From Hemerocallis citrina (lineage: Eukaryota; Streptophyta; Magnoliopsida; Asparagales; Asphodelaceae), in NCBI GenBank assembly GCA_017893485.1, contig CM030363.1, positions 84,621,230-84,685,229 on the forward strand: 64,000 nt of DNA, read 5' to 3'. Each line of letters opens with the position of its first letter. The stretch's first letter is position 1. Both the position numbers and the translations under genes were made by a program. This document shows, piece by piece, positions 1 to 10,676 of the stretch. The notes below the pieces were generated by a model. The model was not told the origin of the DNA. It was given only the letters and a program-made list of their open reading frames with translations, and ran no database searches.

Positions 1-1812
1 CTCCTCCGAAGTGAAAAGTATATTCGGGCTGAAGAAGCTGAGCACCGCCCCAACTTGGAGGGGTCTTCCTCCGGGTTTAAGAGAAAGGGAACAGAAGAGG
101 AAGGAACCAAGAAGCTCCAGAAGGATAATGCCGGCCAGCACCGACCTCCCCTCAGATTCGAGAAGTTTACTCCCCTCACCACTAATGTCTCTACCATCCT
201 GATGGAAGTTGAGAAGGAAGGGATCATACCTCCTGCTCCGAGGATGAACACCCCTGCCAAGAAAAGGGATAAAGAGAAGTGGTGCCGTTATCATCGGGAC
301 CACGGCCACGACACCAATGATTATCGGGCCTTGAAGAATGAGATAGAAGCCCTCATCCAGAGGGGGCAGCTGACCAGATTTGTTAGAAAGGACCGAGCCG
401 ACCTTCCTCCCCCTCCTCGGGGGGCTAATAAGCGTCCGGAACGCGATGAAATGCCCGACTTCGAGGAAGCACGAGTCCTCCACCTTATTCATGGGGGCCC
501 AATGGGGGGCTCCTCAAACTCCTCTCGAAAGGCATTTATAAGAGAAGTCAATTCGGTTCGCGCCACCCCTCCTCCCAAAGGCCTTAGAGTGCCCGTCACA
601 TTCTCAGACGAAGACCTCGAGGGTGTCCGCACCCCTCATTGTGACGCACTCGTCATCAGCCTCCACATGGCGAACTTCAAAGTGGAGAGGATCCTAGTGG
701 ACAACGGCAGCTCCGTTAACATCCTCTTCCTCGCCGCTTTTAAAGGCCTAAAGCTCTCCCGAGACAGATTCAAACCCGCCGGCTACACGCTCCATGGGTT
801 CACGGGAGTGCCAGTGACTATTGAAGGGGTGATCACCCTCGATGTAACCGCTAGCAAAACTCCTACTACCCGAATGGAGTCAATGGATTTTATGGTTGTA
901 AATGTCCCCGCAGCTTACAATGTCATCCTAGGCCGACCCGGCCTAGCAGCTCTAGAAGCCGTTCCTTCGGCATACCATCTCAAGATGAAATTCCCCACCC
1001 GGGCCGGAGTAGGGGAAGTAAGGGGCAATCAGGAAATGGCCTGTAAGTGCTACATGACCTCTACCCTCGGACCAGTCCTCTCCTTAGAGACTCTGGAAAT
1101 CTCCCAAGATGCTGCCCGACCGACGTCCGAGTCGGTGGACGAACTGGAGGAAGTGCTCTTCTCTGAGCAGGATCCAACTCGCAAGTTCTTTGTTAGCAAG
1201 ACCCTCCCGTCCGCCCAATGCTCGGACATTGTACAGTGCATCCGAAGGAACCGAGACCTCTTCGCTTGGTCAGCTGCAGACATGCCCAGAATTTCCGAAG
1301 AGCTCTTAGTCCACCACCTCAGCATTATTCCGGGGTCCAGACCGGTTCAACAGAAGAGGCACAAGTTTTCCCCCGAGCGCCAACTAGCTATAAAAGAGGA
1401 AGTGGACAAGCTCTTGAAGGCCCGGTTCATTCAAGAGGTGAACTATCCCGAGTGGTTGTCGAATGTAGTGATGGTAAAGAAGTCTAACGGGACTTGGAGG
1501 ATTTGTATCGATTTTACCGATCTCAACAAGGCTTGCCCCAAGAATCCCTTCCCTCTTTCGAGTATTGACACTTTGATTGATGCCACCTCGGGACATGAAC
1601 TCCTCAGCTTCATGGACGCCTTCTCAGGCTACAACCAGATCCGAATGTTCCCTCCGGATATCCCGAAGACATCATTTGTGACCGACCAGGGCCTCTATTG
1701 CTACAGGGTTATGCCCTTCGGACTGAAGAATGTAGGCGCAACATATCAACGCCTCATCAACAAGGTTTTCCAAGCTCAAATCGACCGCAATATGGAGGTA
1801 TACATTGACTGA
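1..1812 (+). pseudogene. Tat gag-pol, part 1: gag C-terminus, protease, RT N-terminal half
   Basis: The frame is open from the first base of the window, so the true start is upstream. A gag zinc-finger-like motif lies near nt 280-330 (WCRYHRDHGHDTND followed by Y where the family has a cysteine). An aspartic protease site, ILVDNGSS, is near nt 691-714. RT begins near nt 1380 and includes ICIDFTDLNKACPK (about nt 1500-1540) and FSGYNQI. The frame ends in the RT active site: the family's Y-[IV]-D-D reads YID followed by TGA at 1810-1812. Comparison with the family suggests a few bases were lost here, which removes the second catalytic aspartate and shifts the frame. This copy cannot make active RT. 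Nearby smaller ORFs are shadows of this frame. Confidence 0.9.
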
Positions 1813-2521
1813 TAAAAAGCATCTGAGGTGCCGATCATGTAACCGACCTCCAGGAAGCGTTTGATGTTCTGAGAAAGCATAACATGAGACTCAATCCGAA
1901 CAAGTGTGCGTTCGGTGTCTCTTCATGGAAGTTCCTCGGCTTCATGGTCAGCCAACGAGGAATTGAAGCAAACCCTGAGAAGATCAAGGCCATACTAGAC
2001 ATGGCCCCTCCCAAGAATGTTAAGGAAGTTCAGAGATTAACCGGCCGCCTAGCCGCGATAGGGCGCTTTCTCTCGAAGTCCGGGGAGAAATGCCTCCCCT
2101 TCTTCAAAGCCCTCAGGGGGGCTAAAGGTTTTGAATGGGGTCAACAGCAACAGGAGTCCTTCGACCAGCTCAAGGCTTACCTCGTCAATCCTCCCCTCCT
2201 CAGCAAACCAATCCCTGGCGAACCCCTCTAGCTCTACCTGGCAGCCTCCGAGCAGACCCTTAGCACTGTTTTAGTAAGGGAAGAAGACCGGGCTCAAAAG
2301 CCCATCTACTATGTGAGCAAGGTACTTCAGGATGCCGAGCTCCGCTATCCGAGAATAGAAAAGATGGCTTATGCCCTGGTGATGGCCGCGAGAAAGCTCC
2401 GCCCGTATTTTCAGTCCCATTCGGTGGTCGTCCTTACCAACCAACCGCTGAAGCAGGTCCTCCACAAACCAGAGACCTCGGGTCGCCTTATGAAGTGGTC
2501 AATCGGGCTGAGCCAGCATGA
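1813..2521 (+). pseudogene. Tat pol, part 2: RT C-terminal half and first RNase H
   Basis: After the lesion in the RT active site the coding sequence continues in frame 3. RT thumb and connection follow from about 1884 (MRLNPNKCAFGV, KFLGFMVSQRGIEANPEKI). The first RNase H follows (KPIYYVSKVLQDAELRYP, and ALVMAARKLRPYF). In-frame stops occur just after the frameshift (a TGA near 1831, where the family usually has arginine) and at 2229-2231 (TAG). A one-base shift near 2520 moves the sequence to frame 2. In the family this segment finishes RT and removes RNA from the RNA-DNA hybrid in the virus-like particle. Here it is non-functional. Confidence 0.87.
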
Positions 2522-3031
2522 TTAACCTATCAGCCTCGGACCGCGATCAAGGCACAGGCCCTGGCAAAGTTCATAGTTGAAAGTACCATCCCCGAGTTTA
2601 TCCAAGCAACGAAGGGGCCACCGGTCTGGTCAGTCTATGTGGATGGATCCTCCTGTAACGAGGGAAGCGGAGCTGGGGTCATACTGGCAGGCCCAGATGA
2701 CTTCATCCTCCAATACTCCCTCTGTATAAACTTCAAGGCCTCGAACAACGAAGCAGAATACGAGGCACTCATAGCTGGTCTTGGAATGGCTCAAAATGCA
2801 GGGGCGCAGCGCCTCCAGATCTTCAGCGACTCTCAGCTAGTCATAAATCAGGTTCTCGGCGAGTATGAAGCACGTGATGACAGGATGGTCAAATACTTGG
2901 CCAAGGTCAGGAGCCTCATGGCACTGTTTGAAGAAGCCCTCATCCAAAGAATACCCTGAGAAGAAAATGCTCAGGCCGATGCCCTATCCAAACTAGCCTC
3001 CTCCTCCCTTCAAGGTCTCGAGCAGACCGTC
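2522..3031 (+). pseudogene. Tat pol, part 3: second RNase H (archaeal-type, aRH)
   Basis: Frame 2 encodes a second RNase H domain. VYVDGSSCNEGSGAGVIL (about 2636-2690) supplies the first aspartate, NNEAEYEALIAGL (about 2748-2785) the glutamate, and IFSDSQLVINQV (about 2818-2853) a further aspartate. A TGA at 2957-2959 interrupts the next segment, EENAQADALSKLAS. In relatives this codon is usually arginine (CGA), so a C-to-T change is the simplest explanation. A duplicate RNase H in this position separates Tat-lineage elements from ordinary chromoviruses. The domain is followed in the same frame by a linker to integrase. Confidence 0.85.
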
Positions 3032-4381
3032 TTGATAGAGGTTCTTCTGAGGCCAAGTATTGAGGATGAAACTCCCGACTCTTTAGAGTCGCTACCCGTC
3101 CTGCTTGAGGATAACTGGATGAAGCCCCTCGTCGAATTCTTAAGGGACGGACTCCTCTCCGAGGATCCCAAGGAAGCTCGAAGAGTCAGAACCCGAGCTG
3201 AGCGTTACACGCTAATCGGAGGCCTCTTGTATAAACGCTCTTTCACACAGGTAGACGGCAGGCCGTACCTGAGATGCCTCTCCCCCGGGCAAGCCGACTA
3301 CGCCCTACAAGAACTTCACGAGGGCATTGGTGGGGCACATTCGGGATCCAGATCCTTAGCCCGCAAAGTGATGAACTACGGATATTTCTGGCCCACTCTT
3401 CTACGAGACGCCGAACGGCACGTTCGGCAATGCAGCTCCTGTCAGAAGTACTCCGACACCCGACGCCTCCCACAAGCTCCACTCACTTCCCTATCAAGTC
3501 CGATCTCCTTTGCAATGTGGGGGATGGATTTACTAGGGCCATTTCCACCAGCTCCCGGATAGTTCAAATTCTTAGTTGTGGCGATCGACTACTTCTCGAA
3601 ATGGATAGGGGCTGAGCCCTTGGCCACGATCACTAAGAACAAGGTTGTTCAGTTCTTTTGGAAGAGCGTGATCTGCCGATTCGGCATCCCTAGGGTCCTA
3701 ATAACAGACAACGGAACACAGTTCACCGGGGCTGCCTTTCGAGCTCTGTGCGAAGACCTTGCCATCCAACACCGGTTCTCCTCCGTTTCTTATCCCCAGT
3801 CGAATGGCCAAGCCGAGAATGCTAACCGACAGATCCTCTCTGGCATTAAGAAGAGGTTAGATAAGTGTTCCAAAGGCTTTTGGGTCGATCAGCTTCCCAA
3901 CGTGCTGTGGAACTACCGCACCACAAAACGGACCCCCACAGGAGAGAGCCCATTTAATCTCACCTACGGGTCCGAGGCCATTATCCCCCTAGAAGTCAGA
4001 ATACCCTCTCCTCGTCTAATAGCTTATGAAGAAGAGCAAAACGCCAGAGAGCTCCGAGCAAGTCTAGATCTGATAGATGAGATCCGAGAAAGAGCTGCCA
4101 TTCGTCAACAAAGCTACCGAAGAAGGATCGAGTTGGCGTACAACAAGAGAGTCCGCCCTACGGACCTCAAAGAAGGGGACCTGGTCCTCAGAAAGTTGGC
4201 CATCTCATTCCCAGGTCAGAAGAGCAAATTGGCCCCAAATTGGGAGGGACCTTACAAGATCGCCAAAGTAGTCCGCCCCGGCACATACAGACTAGAAGAT
4301 CTCGAAGGCAGAGAGATCCCCAGGACATGGAATACCGACCATCTCTTAAAATACCAAGAGAGAGCACCAATGCCTCTCTAA
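3032..4381 (+). pseudogene. Tat pol, part 4: integrase with GPY/F-type C-terminus
   Basis: Same frame as the second RNase H. The zinc-binding N-terminus has ELHEGIGGAHSG and CSSCQKY (about 3310-3450). The catalytic triad is D in GMDLLGPF (about 3525), D in ITDNGTQF (about 3708) and E in NGQAENANR (about 3817), so the DDE residues are all present. The C-terminus carries a GPY/F-type module (WEGPYKIAKVV, about 4240-4275) and ends at 4381. One TAG at 3560-3562 splits the frame between the zinc-binding and catalytic domains. Relatives have glutamine (CAG) here, again a C-to-T change. Apart from that stop the domain looks well kept. In relatives it joins the cDNA ends to host DNA. Confidence 0.88.
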
Positions 4382-4560
4382 GTATTTCGCGATGTCGAAC
4401 CGTTCCTCTCCTGTTATTTGTAATGATTTTCTTTTATTTCACTCTTGTAATAACGGCTCTCAACTTTAGAAGCAGCCGGCCATTAGTCATCAATAAAGAA
4501 AGTTTTTTCATATTTTACTTGTAAAAATTACTTACATCTCTCTGCCTCTACTCTTCACTC

Positions 4561-5165
4561 AACCGATGGTTTCGGAGTCCAACACTCGGCCCTACTTCGC
4601 AAGTTCGCTCGTAAGCGAGCTAGAAGTAGGTCGCTGTTCGGAACTGCTCCCACAACTGTTGAACAACTCTACCGATGGTTCGGATTCCAACACTCGGCTC
4701 GACCCTACTTCGCAAGCACGCTCATAAGCGAGCTAGAAGTAGGTCGCCGTTCGGAACTGCTCCCACAACCGTTGAACAACTCTACCGATGGTTCGGAGTC
4801 CAACACTCGGCTCGACCCTACTTTGCAAGTACGCTCGTAAGCGAGCTAGAAGTAGGTCGCCATTCGGAACTGCTCCCACAACCGTTGAACAACTCTACCG
4901 ATGGTTCGGAGTCCAACACTCGGCTCGACCCTACTTCGCAAGCATGCTCGTAAGCGAGCTAGAAGTAGGTCGTCGTTCGGAACTACTCCCACAACTGTTG
5001 AACAACTCTACCGATGGTTCGGAGTCCAACACTCGGCTCGACCCTACTCCGCAAGTTCGCTCGTAAGCAAGCTAAAAGTAGGTCGCCGTTCGGAACTGCT
5101 CCTACGACCGTCGAGCAACTCTAACGATGGTTCGGAGTCCATCGTTCGGCTCAACTGCGCTTACT
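4561..5165 (+). repeat. 113-bp tandem array in the Tat 3' UTR
   Basis: The phrase CGATGGTTCGGAGTCCAACA or a close variant starts at about 4564, 4673, 4786, 4899, 5012 and 5125. The spacing is 109 and then 113 bp each time, giving five full copies and a start of a sixth. Each unit contains a hairpin whose outer arms are CCTACTTC and GAAGTAGG and whose inner arms are GCTCG and CGAGC around TAAG. Apparent ORFs across the array are repeat artefacts. Tandem repeats in the 3' UTR are known for Tat/Ogre-type elements and can seed satellites. Confidence 0.92.
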
Positions 5166-5733
5166 CAAAACCCCGAGCCGAACGGACGAGGAACCGACCC
5201 TCGTATATGGAGAAAAATTCTGCCAAACCAATTTCGCCATTGGATCATCTCAAAATACATGCTAGAACGTGATGAACGGATCTGATTGTGCCACGTGTCC
5301 ACAAAACGATAAAGATAGTGTTTTCTTGGAACTCGTGCCTCCCACCTCGTGATACGTACCACAATCATGATCGACCGTCTAAAATGTTGCCACGTGGGCA
5401 GAGTCTGATGTCCGAGCTATCGCACCTCGGAAGCACACATTCACCTCGGTATACTCCGAGCAAAAAACTAAAGTTCCGCGGCTAAAACCTTCAAAAAAGA
5501 CAACTATGGGTCCTTATGGTTCGACGTCGAGAATAAGGCAACCACGGCACAACGATGAACAAAACGACTTCGATTTTATTAAAACACTTGGTAAATTTAC
5601 AAGGTAGACAGTTACAGCGAGGAAGCAACTAAATAAATTTACAAGGCGTGTTATTACAACAACAGAGACAATGCAAGAAGAGAAAGGCTCGACGCAACTC
5701 GTTCAGTGCCTCCTCGGGACAGGGATGTTTCGA
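5166..5733 (+). other. Tat 3' UTR, non-coding
   Basis: GC-rich sequence between the tandem array and the antisense ORF. It holds the first copy of the 3'-UTR motif found again twice at 10222-10676 (GAGGAACCGACCCTCGTATA at 5188). On the minus strand an AATAAA signal (plus TTTATT at 5575-5580) lies about 155 bp after the stop of the antisense ORF, in the right place for its polyadenylation. No plus-strand coding is seen. Confidence 0.7.
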
Positions 5734-6045
5734 TTAAGAGACAATTGGGGTTTCCGAGCTTGTCTCTAGGCCGACGAATTGCGACGCCGCCTCGCCACTA
5801 ATCTTAACGGTGGCTCCGACCGAGGCTCCACTCGAGCTAACAGCTACTCCGCTTTGTGCGTCGACTGCTGTCCAACCAATAGCTTGGCCACGAGTCGCTA
5901 GCTCGTAGAAGGTGATCCCCCGTTCTCTCTCTTCGCGAGTGCAGGAAGTGCCGCGGACATTAGCCCTCACAGGCTGAGGCTTCAGTCGAGCCACCTCCTC
6001 ATCGAGCTCAACGATCCTATCATTCAGAGTGTCGTCCTTAACCAT
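5734..6045 (-). CDS. antisense additional ORF (aORF) of the Tat element, 103 aa
   Basis: An open frame on the minus strand runs from ATG at 6045 to a stop at 5734. It begins MVKDDTLNDRIVELDEEVARL, which looks like a short coiled coil, followed by a basic stretch (CTREERERG) and a Gly/Ser/Ala-rich tail. Some Tat-lineage elements (maize Grande is one) carry an extra antisense ORF between integrase and 3' LTR, and position and strand fit that. An AATAAA lies downstream on the same strand. The LTR sequence beginning at 6056 sits 10 bp upstream of the ATG, so any upstream exon or promoter is cut off. The function of such ORFs is not established; identity here rests on position, not recognised homology. 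Confidence 0.5.
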   Translation of the reverse strand: MVKDDTLNDRIVELDEEVARLKPQPVRANVRGTSCTREERERGITFYELATRGQAIGWTAVDAQSGVAVSSSGASVGATVKISGEAASQFVGLETSSETPIVS

Positions 6046-6055
6046 TATCTTAAAT

Positions 6056-6584
6056 TGTAACACCCCGCAAAATTGGAAATTACAATTTTGCCCCTGGGTG
6101 TTACGCACGTATATTTTGTAATGTGTTTCACTACATATTTTGGATTCATACTATTTATACATTTTCCGTATTGATTTCAGTCAACTAAAATATAATATTT
6201 CAATCCCTGGGATTTACGTGCTTTTTACGTGTTTTGATGCACGTGTTTCCACCACTACGTACAATATTTTCTATAGGTTTAAATTATTTATTCTTATGTA
6301 TTTAAATCTATTTTATAAAACTGAAATTTATTTTCCCCCTATTTTGATTAAAATGTATTTTTTCGATTTTCCGCACGTATAATACACTTGTTTTCTACGT
6401 GCTGCAATTTCATCATGAAATACATAAAATTAGTAAGTATATTTTTCTTATATTATTTTCGATTATATTTAATAATTTTTTTATCGATAAAGTCAATTTT
6501 CGCATTTTAATATTTTACGTGCAACGCACGTGTTTTAAGCGAACATATTTGAGTGTGTTTATTTTCAAAATAAATTTTGGAGTG
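6056..6584 (+). mobile_element. 5' LTR fragment of a long-LTR gypsy element
   Basis: It starts TGTAACACCCCGCAAAATTG, the usual TGTAACACC start of the long-LTR gypsy families in this window. Its first 49 bp form a near-perfect hairpin (6057-6104). The rest is AT-rich with several ACGTG motifs (for example ACGTGCAACGCACGTG near 6520). It ends where the next LTR begins at 6585, so it appears truncated or interrupted by it. It has no coding content. Confidence 0.55.
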
Positions 6585-9500
6585 TGTAACACCCCGTAAT
6601 TTTCAAAGAGTATAAAAATATAATATATGTTGAAAAGTATATGTATATATATATATGTATTAAAATTGGTTTGGTGGCTGTTAGGTGAAATGTATGCATG
6701 ATGGCATAGAATGGTAATATGTTGAATGTTGAAATGATTTGGTATTGGTGGGTGGGGGCCACGTGAAAACAAAGATACAGCATGGTGTGCTGCTTTGGAT
6801 TTCATAGATGATGATGCGATCATCTTGGGGGCCCACCTAAGCACCAAATTGTGCTCTTGACTTTGTCAAAAAAAAAGCCAATGTGTGCATGCACACACTT
6901 TGTGTGTGGCCGGATTGGGCTAGTGGGGGGAGAGGAAAAGTTGTAGGTTATGGGGTTGAGTTTTAAAGAGGTAGGAGTTACAAGGAGGTGAAGAGATGGG
7001 AGTTTTTAGGAGTTGAGAAATGAAAAGATGGATAATTAAAAAGAGAATTTATTAGGTTGTGTAATTATACAAATTGAACCCTAGCAAAATCCTATAAATA
7101 GCACCCTCCATTCCTCATTCTTTTCACACCAAAAACAAAAGAAAAATAAGAGAAAGAGAGAAAAGAAAAGAGAAGGAAAGAAAGAAAAGAAAGAGAGTGA
7201 GGGTCCTTTTGCTTGGAGGAATTGCTAGAGAGAGGAAGCCATTGCTAGGGAAAGGGAGCTTTGCTAGGAGGAGGAGCCATTGCTAAGAGTTTGTCTTGGA
7301 GCTAGAAGAAGTGTCCCATCCTTCCCTTCAATTGTTCAAGCTTCAATAAGGTGGGTGTTCTCCTACTTTCTAATTTTTTTGAACGTATATGCTAATAAAA
7401 GTGAATGAGTAGTTTTGATAAAATAGAATAACTATACTATGATTGTGGTGAGATTAATAGTGAATCATGCTATGTTGACAAATAGATTAACATTGTGTTA
7501 GTGGGTGATTTCTTACTTTCTAATGTAGAGAATGCATGCTTAAAATTATAAATGTGTAGTGTAGATTGAACATGATATGATGTATGTAAACAAAATCCAT
7601 GTTAATATAGTCTACCATGAATGAAGAAATCTTGTTGTGATTAAGTAACTAATTGTCATGATATTAAGGAGAAAGAATAATTTTGACAACATAAATTAAT
7701 ACTAAGAATCATGTTAATATGCTTAGGAAATTTGTATGTGTTGAATATACGATTCATGTGTAATATTGTTATACTAAATTTATGCTTGATACCATGATTA
7801 GTCAAATGAAGAAAGAAAGAAAGATAAATTAGATTATTACCACAAAATATGTCTACTATTGCATGTTGTTATGTAAAGATATAATATTCTTTCATAAAAG
7901 AATTATCCTTGATGATTAAGAGACTTGTTCGTCTTTATTACCAAAATTTAATTAGTTTGATGGGGTACATAAACTAGTCTTCATGAATAAAACTCCTAGA
8001 AATCAAGTTTTTGAGAAAAATGCAAAATCTATATCTAGAATGAGAAGGGAAATTATTTAAAAATAGAAATATATTTTTAAATGAGTTTGAAATGAGGTTT
8101 GCTACTGTTTTTAAAATTTATCTTAGTCAAGAGAAAGTTTATTTCAATATCCTAAAGTGTTGGATCTTTGGATAAACGAATTTTGATAAAGAGAAACAAT
8201 TTCAGAAAAGTATGAACAAAAGTATACAAATACAACTCTTAGACAGAAATCACATTTGGACTTACTGGTTAGTCAGTGAGCACCTCTTATAAGAGATCTT
8301 GGGTTCAAATCTTGATAGCCATCTTTTATATTTTTTTCTTCACTCAATTAAATTACCAAATCTGTACTAATGTATGAAAGGAATTTCGGTTGCTATATTT
8401 GACAAAATTCCATATGGACTAAATGGCTAGTGGGCTCAGGTTAGGTGCTGGCTATGTTTGCCGTAGGTCTGGGGTTCAAAACCCATGCCTCACATTTGTT
8501 TTTTTTGGGGTTTTTACTCATGAATGTTTATTTTTAATTGGAATTAAACTTTAGTATTAATATAAAATGAAGTGAAAATATTAAGAGATAGTTTCCTTGT
8601 ATATTTTTGAAGTATAAAAAGAAATAAAATTTTGAGAATAGCACTTTGTGGTGAAGAAAAGAAAAGTAGTATTTTGTGAATTGATCTTCTAAAAGAAATT
8701 ACTCTTGTATCTTATTTAAGAAATTTTTATGATGAATTGAAACATTGTGACAACTTAGATTTGTTATAACAATTCATGTGGTGAAATTTGTGTTCTTGAA
8801 ATGAATGGTTGTTTAAAAAGAACATGAATCAATAAATAGATCATGAATAGTGTCGAGACTAAGTTTATTTTGTGAATAAGTTGAAAGATGAAAATATCTA
8901 GGTTTAAGACATGTTTACTAAAGGGTATATGTACCCATGTTTCATGTACATGAAAGTTTATGATTTAGAGTTAGTAAGACCTCGGTACCGACATTATTGA
9001 AAGAAAAGATTTGAGAAATGATTCGGAGATATGGCTAAGGAGCCATCTCGTATTTGTTGATTAAGTCTGGTAGGAGGTAACAACTAATTGTACGTGTGGA
9101 AATTATTCATGTCTTGAACTTAAGAAAATTTAGGCACATAAGTGAAGATGTAGTAAACTTAGTGAAACGTAAGTGGGGTGCTCTATATAGCCGGCGGTGG
9201 ACTTCAAGACTATAGACCCAGTTGGTGGACTGAGGTTGTCCCGTGGGAGACGGATTATTATATTTTAATCCGGGACTATGAGGACGGGTCGGCGGTGGAC
9301 TCCAAGATCTTGAGTAGTCGGACGGATGAGTTTTGTGTTTACAGTCTCCAATGTATATATATATATATACTGGGCTAGAGGGTCACATACGGGACGATTC
9401 GCACGATGTGGAATCTGTTATAACAGCCGGCGGTGGACTCCAAGGCTGGGATTCAAATTCGTGGAATAGTCTGAACTTTGTTTTGCTACCGGGTAGTTTT

Positions 9501-10075
9501 CATGGCGAGGGATCGAGCCCTTTATTGTGGAGAACGTAGGCACTTGCCCTCAGACCTATGTAGTATGGGATGCATAGAATCTGAACAAGTGTGCATTAGT
9601 GTCATCCTAGTATAGGATTGTGTGCATTAGGCATTAAGGCATAACATACACTTATGTTTAGAATAATCACCTTTGACACTTTACTTGTTCATTCAATCTT
9701 TTTGTGATTTGTTAAAGTATGAGATCGTTATACTATTCCCGGCATAGAGAGGATAGCCGTGTATAACATTTCGTCAGTTGTAAGTAACTGACGTCCCCAC
9801 AGATTGACATGCAGGTAATGGACTATTCTTGGAGTTATAAAGTGGATATGCTGTTGCTGTTTAGAAGTTAAAGATGTTGCAAATGATGTTAAAGTTATAC
9901 AAGTTGTATTTCATTGTTGTAATCTTTTAGTCTTCCGCTGTGTAAAAACCAAGTGTAAAGGAACTCTGATGTATTGTGAATGAAATGTTTTAAATTCCTT
10001 GTAAAATTGTACGAAGTGAAGTAAAGATCCTGTGAAATCTCGAATTTATCCTTATTTGAAATTCGGGGTGTTACA
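6585..10075 (+). mobile_element. 5' LTR (3491 bp) of a chromovirus-like Ty3/gypsy element
   Basis: Starts TGTAACACCCCGTAATTT and ends TTCGGGGTGTTACA. A methionine-tRNA primer site follows at once, so this is a 5' LTR and not a solo LTR. A TATA box (TATAAATA) lies at 7093-7100, followed by a purine-rich leader. Its last 130 bp match the reverse complement of the start of the 38667-42079 solo LTR (shared ACAGGATCTTTACTTC-like and GTACAATTTTACAAGGA blocks), so both are one family. LTRs of 2-4.5 kb are typical of Tekay/Del-type chromoviruses. The LTR holds no protein-coding sequence. Two tRNA-like B-box motifs lie at 8301 and 8472. Confidence 0.82.
7093..7100 (+). promoter_or_regulatory. LTR TATA box
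   Basis: TATAAATA sits about 500 bp into the LTR. It is followed within 50 bp by a purine-rich leader (AAGAGAAAGAGAGAAAAGAA-like). This is the arrangement expected for the pol II start that divides U3 from R. Confidence 0.6.
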
Positions 10076-10221
10076 GATGGTATCAGAGCATGCTTCACAA
10101 GTAGTACAAGTTTATAAGGAACGATAAAAAGGGACGATAAATTTGGGAACAAGCCAAAAGAGTCCTTCTGTCAACCGGGTGTAAACAACCCTAAACGACA
10201 CGGTATTTAAACGTCTTCGGA
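10076..10221 (+). mobile_element. primer-binding site and truncated internal start of the gypsy element
   Basis: GATGGTATCAGAGCATGC follows the LTR. TGGTATCAGAGC (10078-10089) is the standard primer site complementary to the 3' end of initiator methionine tRNA. About 100 bp of internal leader follow, and then the sequence changes to Tat 3' UTR. The rest of this gypsy element (gag-pol and 3' LTR) is missing. The exact junction, between about 10140 and 10220, is not resolved. Confidence 0.75.
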
Positions 10222-10676
10222 CCACGTCCACTAAACGACAAGATAGCATTTTTTGGGGATCCGCGCTGAGATGGACGCTCAGGATCACGCCACGTAGCTC
10301 GGCTGATTCCGAACAAGGCATCGATCTGCCGAGCCGAGGGGGCGAGGAACCAACCCTCGTATTTGGAGAAAAAATCCGCCGACCCTCCTCAGCTGTTGGA
10401 TCTTGTCAAAAAGCGCGCTCGTCATGATGGACGGCTCAGATCTTGCCACGTCCACTAAATGACAAGATAGCATTTTTTGGGGATCCGTGCTGAGATGGAC
10501 GCTCAGGATCACGCCACGTAGTTTGGCTGATTCCGAGCTAGGCGCCGAGCAGCCAAGCCGAGGGGACGAGGAACCGACCCTCGTATATGAAGAAACTATC
10601 TGCCGATGAGCGTGGATCGTTTGATCGCCCAGAAAATCGCGCTCGGCGCTGATCAAAGGCCCAGATTGCGCCACGC
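10222..10676 (+). repeat. 224-bp tandem repeat, two copies, in the Tat 3' UTR
   Basis: CCACGTCCACTAAA starts at 10222 and again at 10446. The copies share CAAGATAGCATTTTTTGGGG, GAGATGGACGCTCAGGATCA and the GAGGAACC-ACCCTCGTAT block, and diverge more at their 3' ends. Part of the unit also occurs once at 5175-5300, which ties this segment to the Tat element left of the nested insertion. Short antisense ORFs here are repeat artefacts. Confidence 0.85.

Noticed and set aside
4675..5272. Overlapping plus-strand ORFs MVR-PTLGSTLL across 4675-5272
   Set aside because: They read through the 113-bp tandem repeat; the similarity between them is the repeat, not a protein family.
8255..8490. Functional tRNA genes at the B-box-like motifs
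   Set aside because: No cloverleaf or anticodon arm can be drawn; only the B box and a few A-box-like bases remain.
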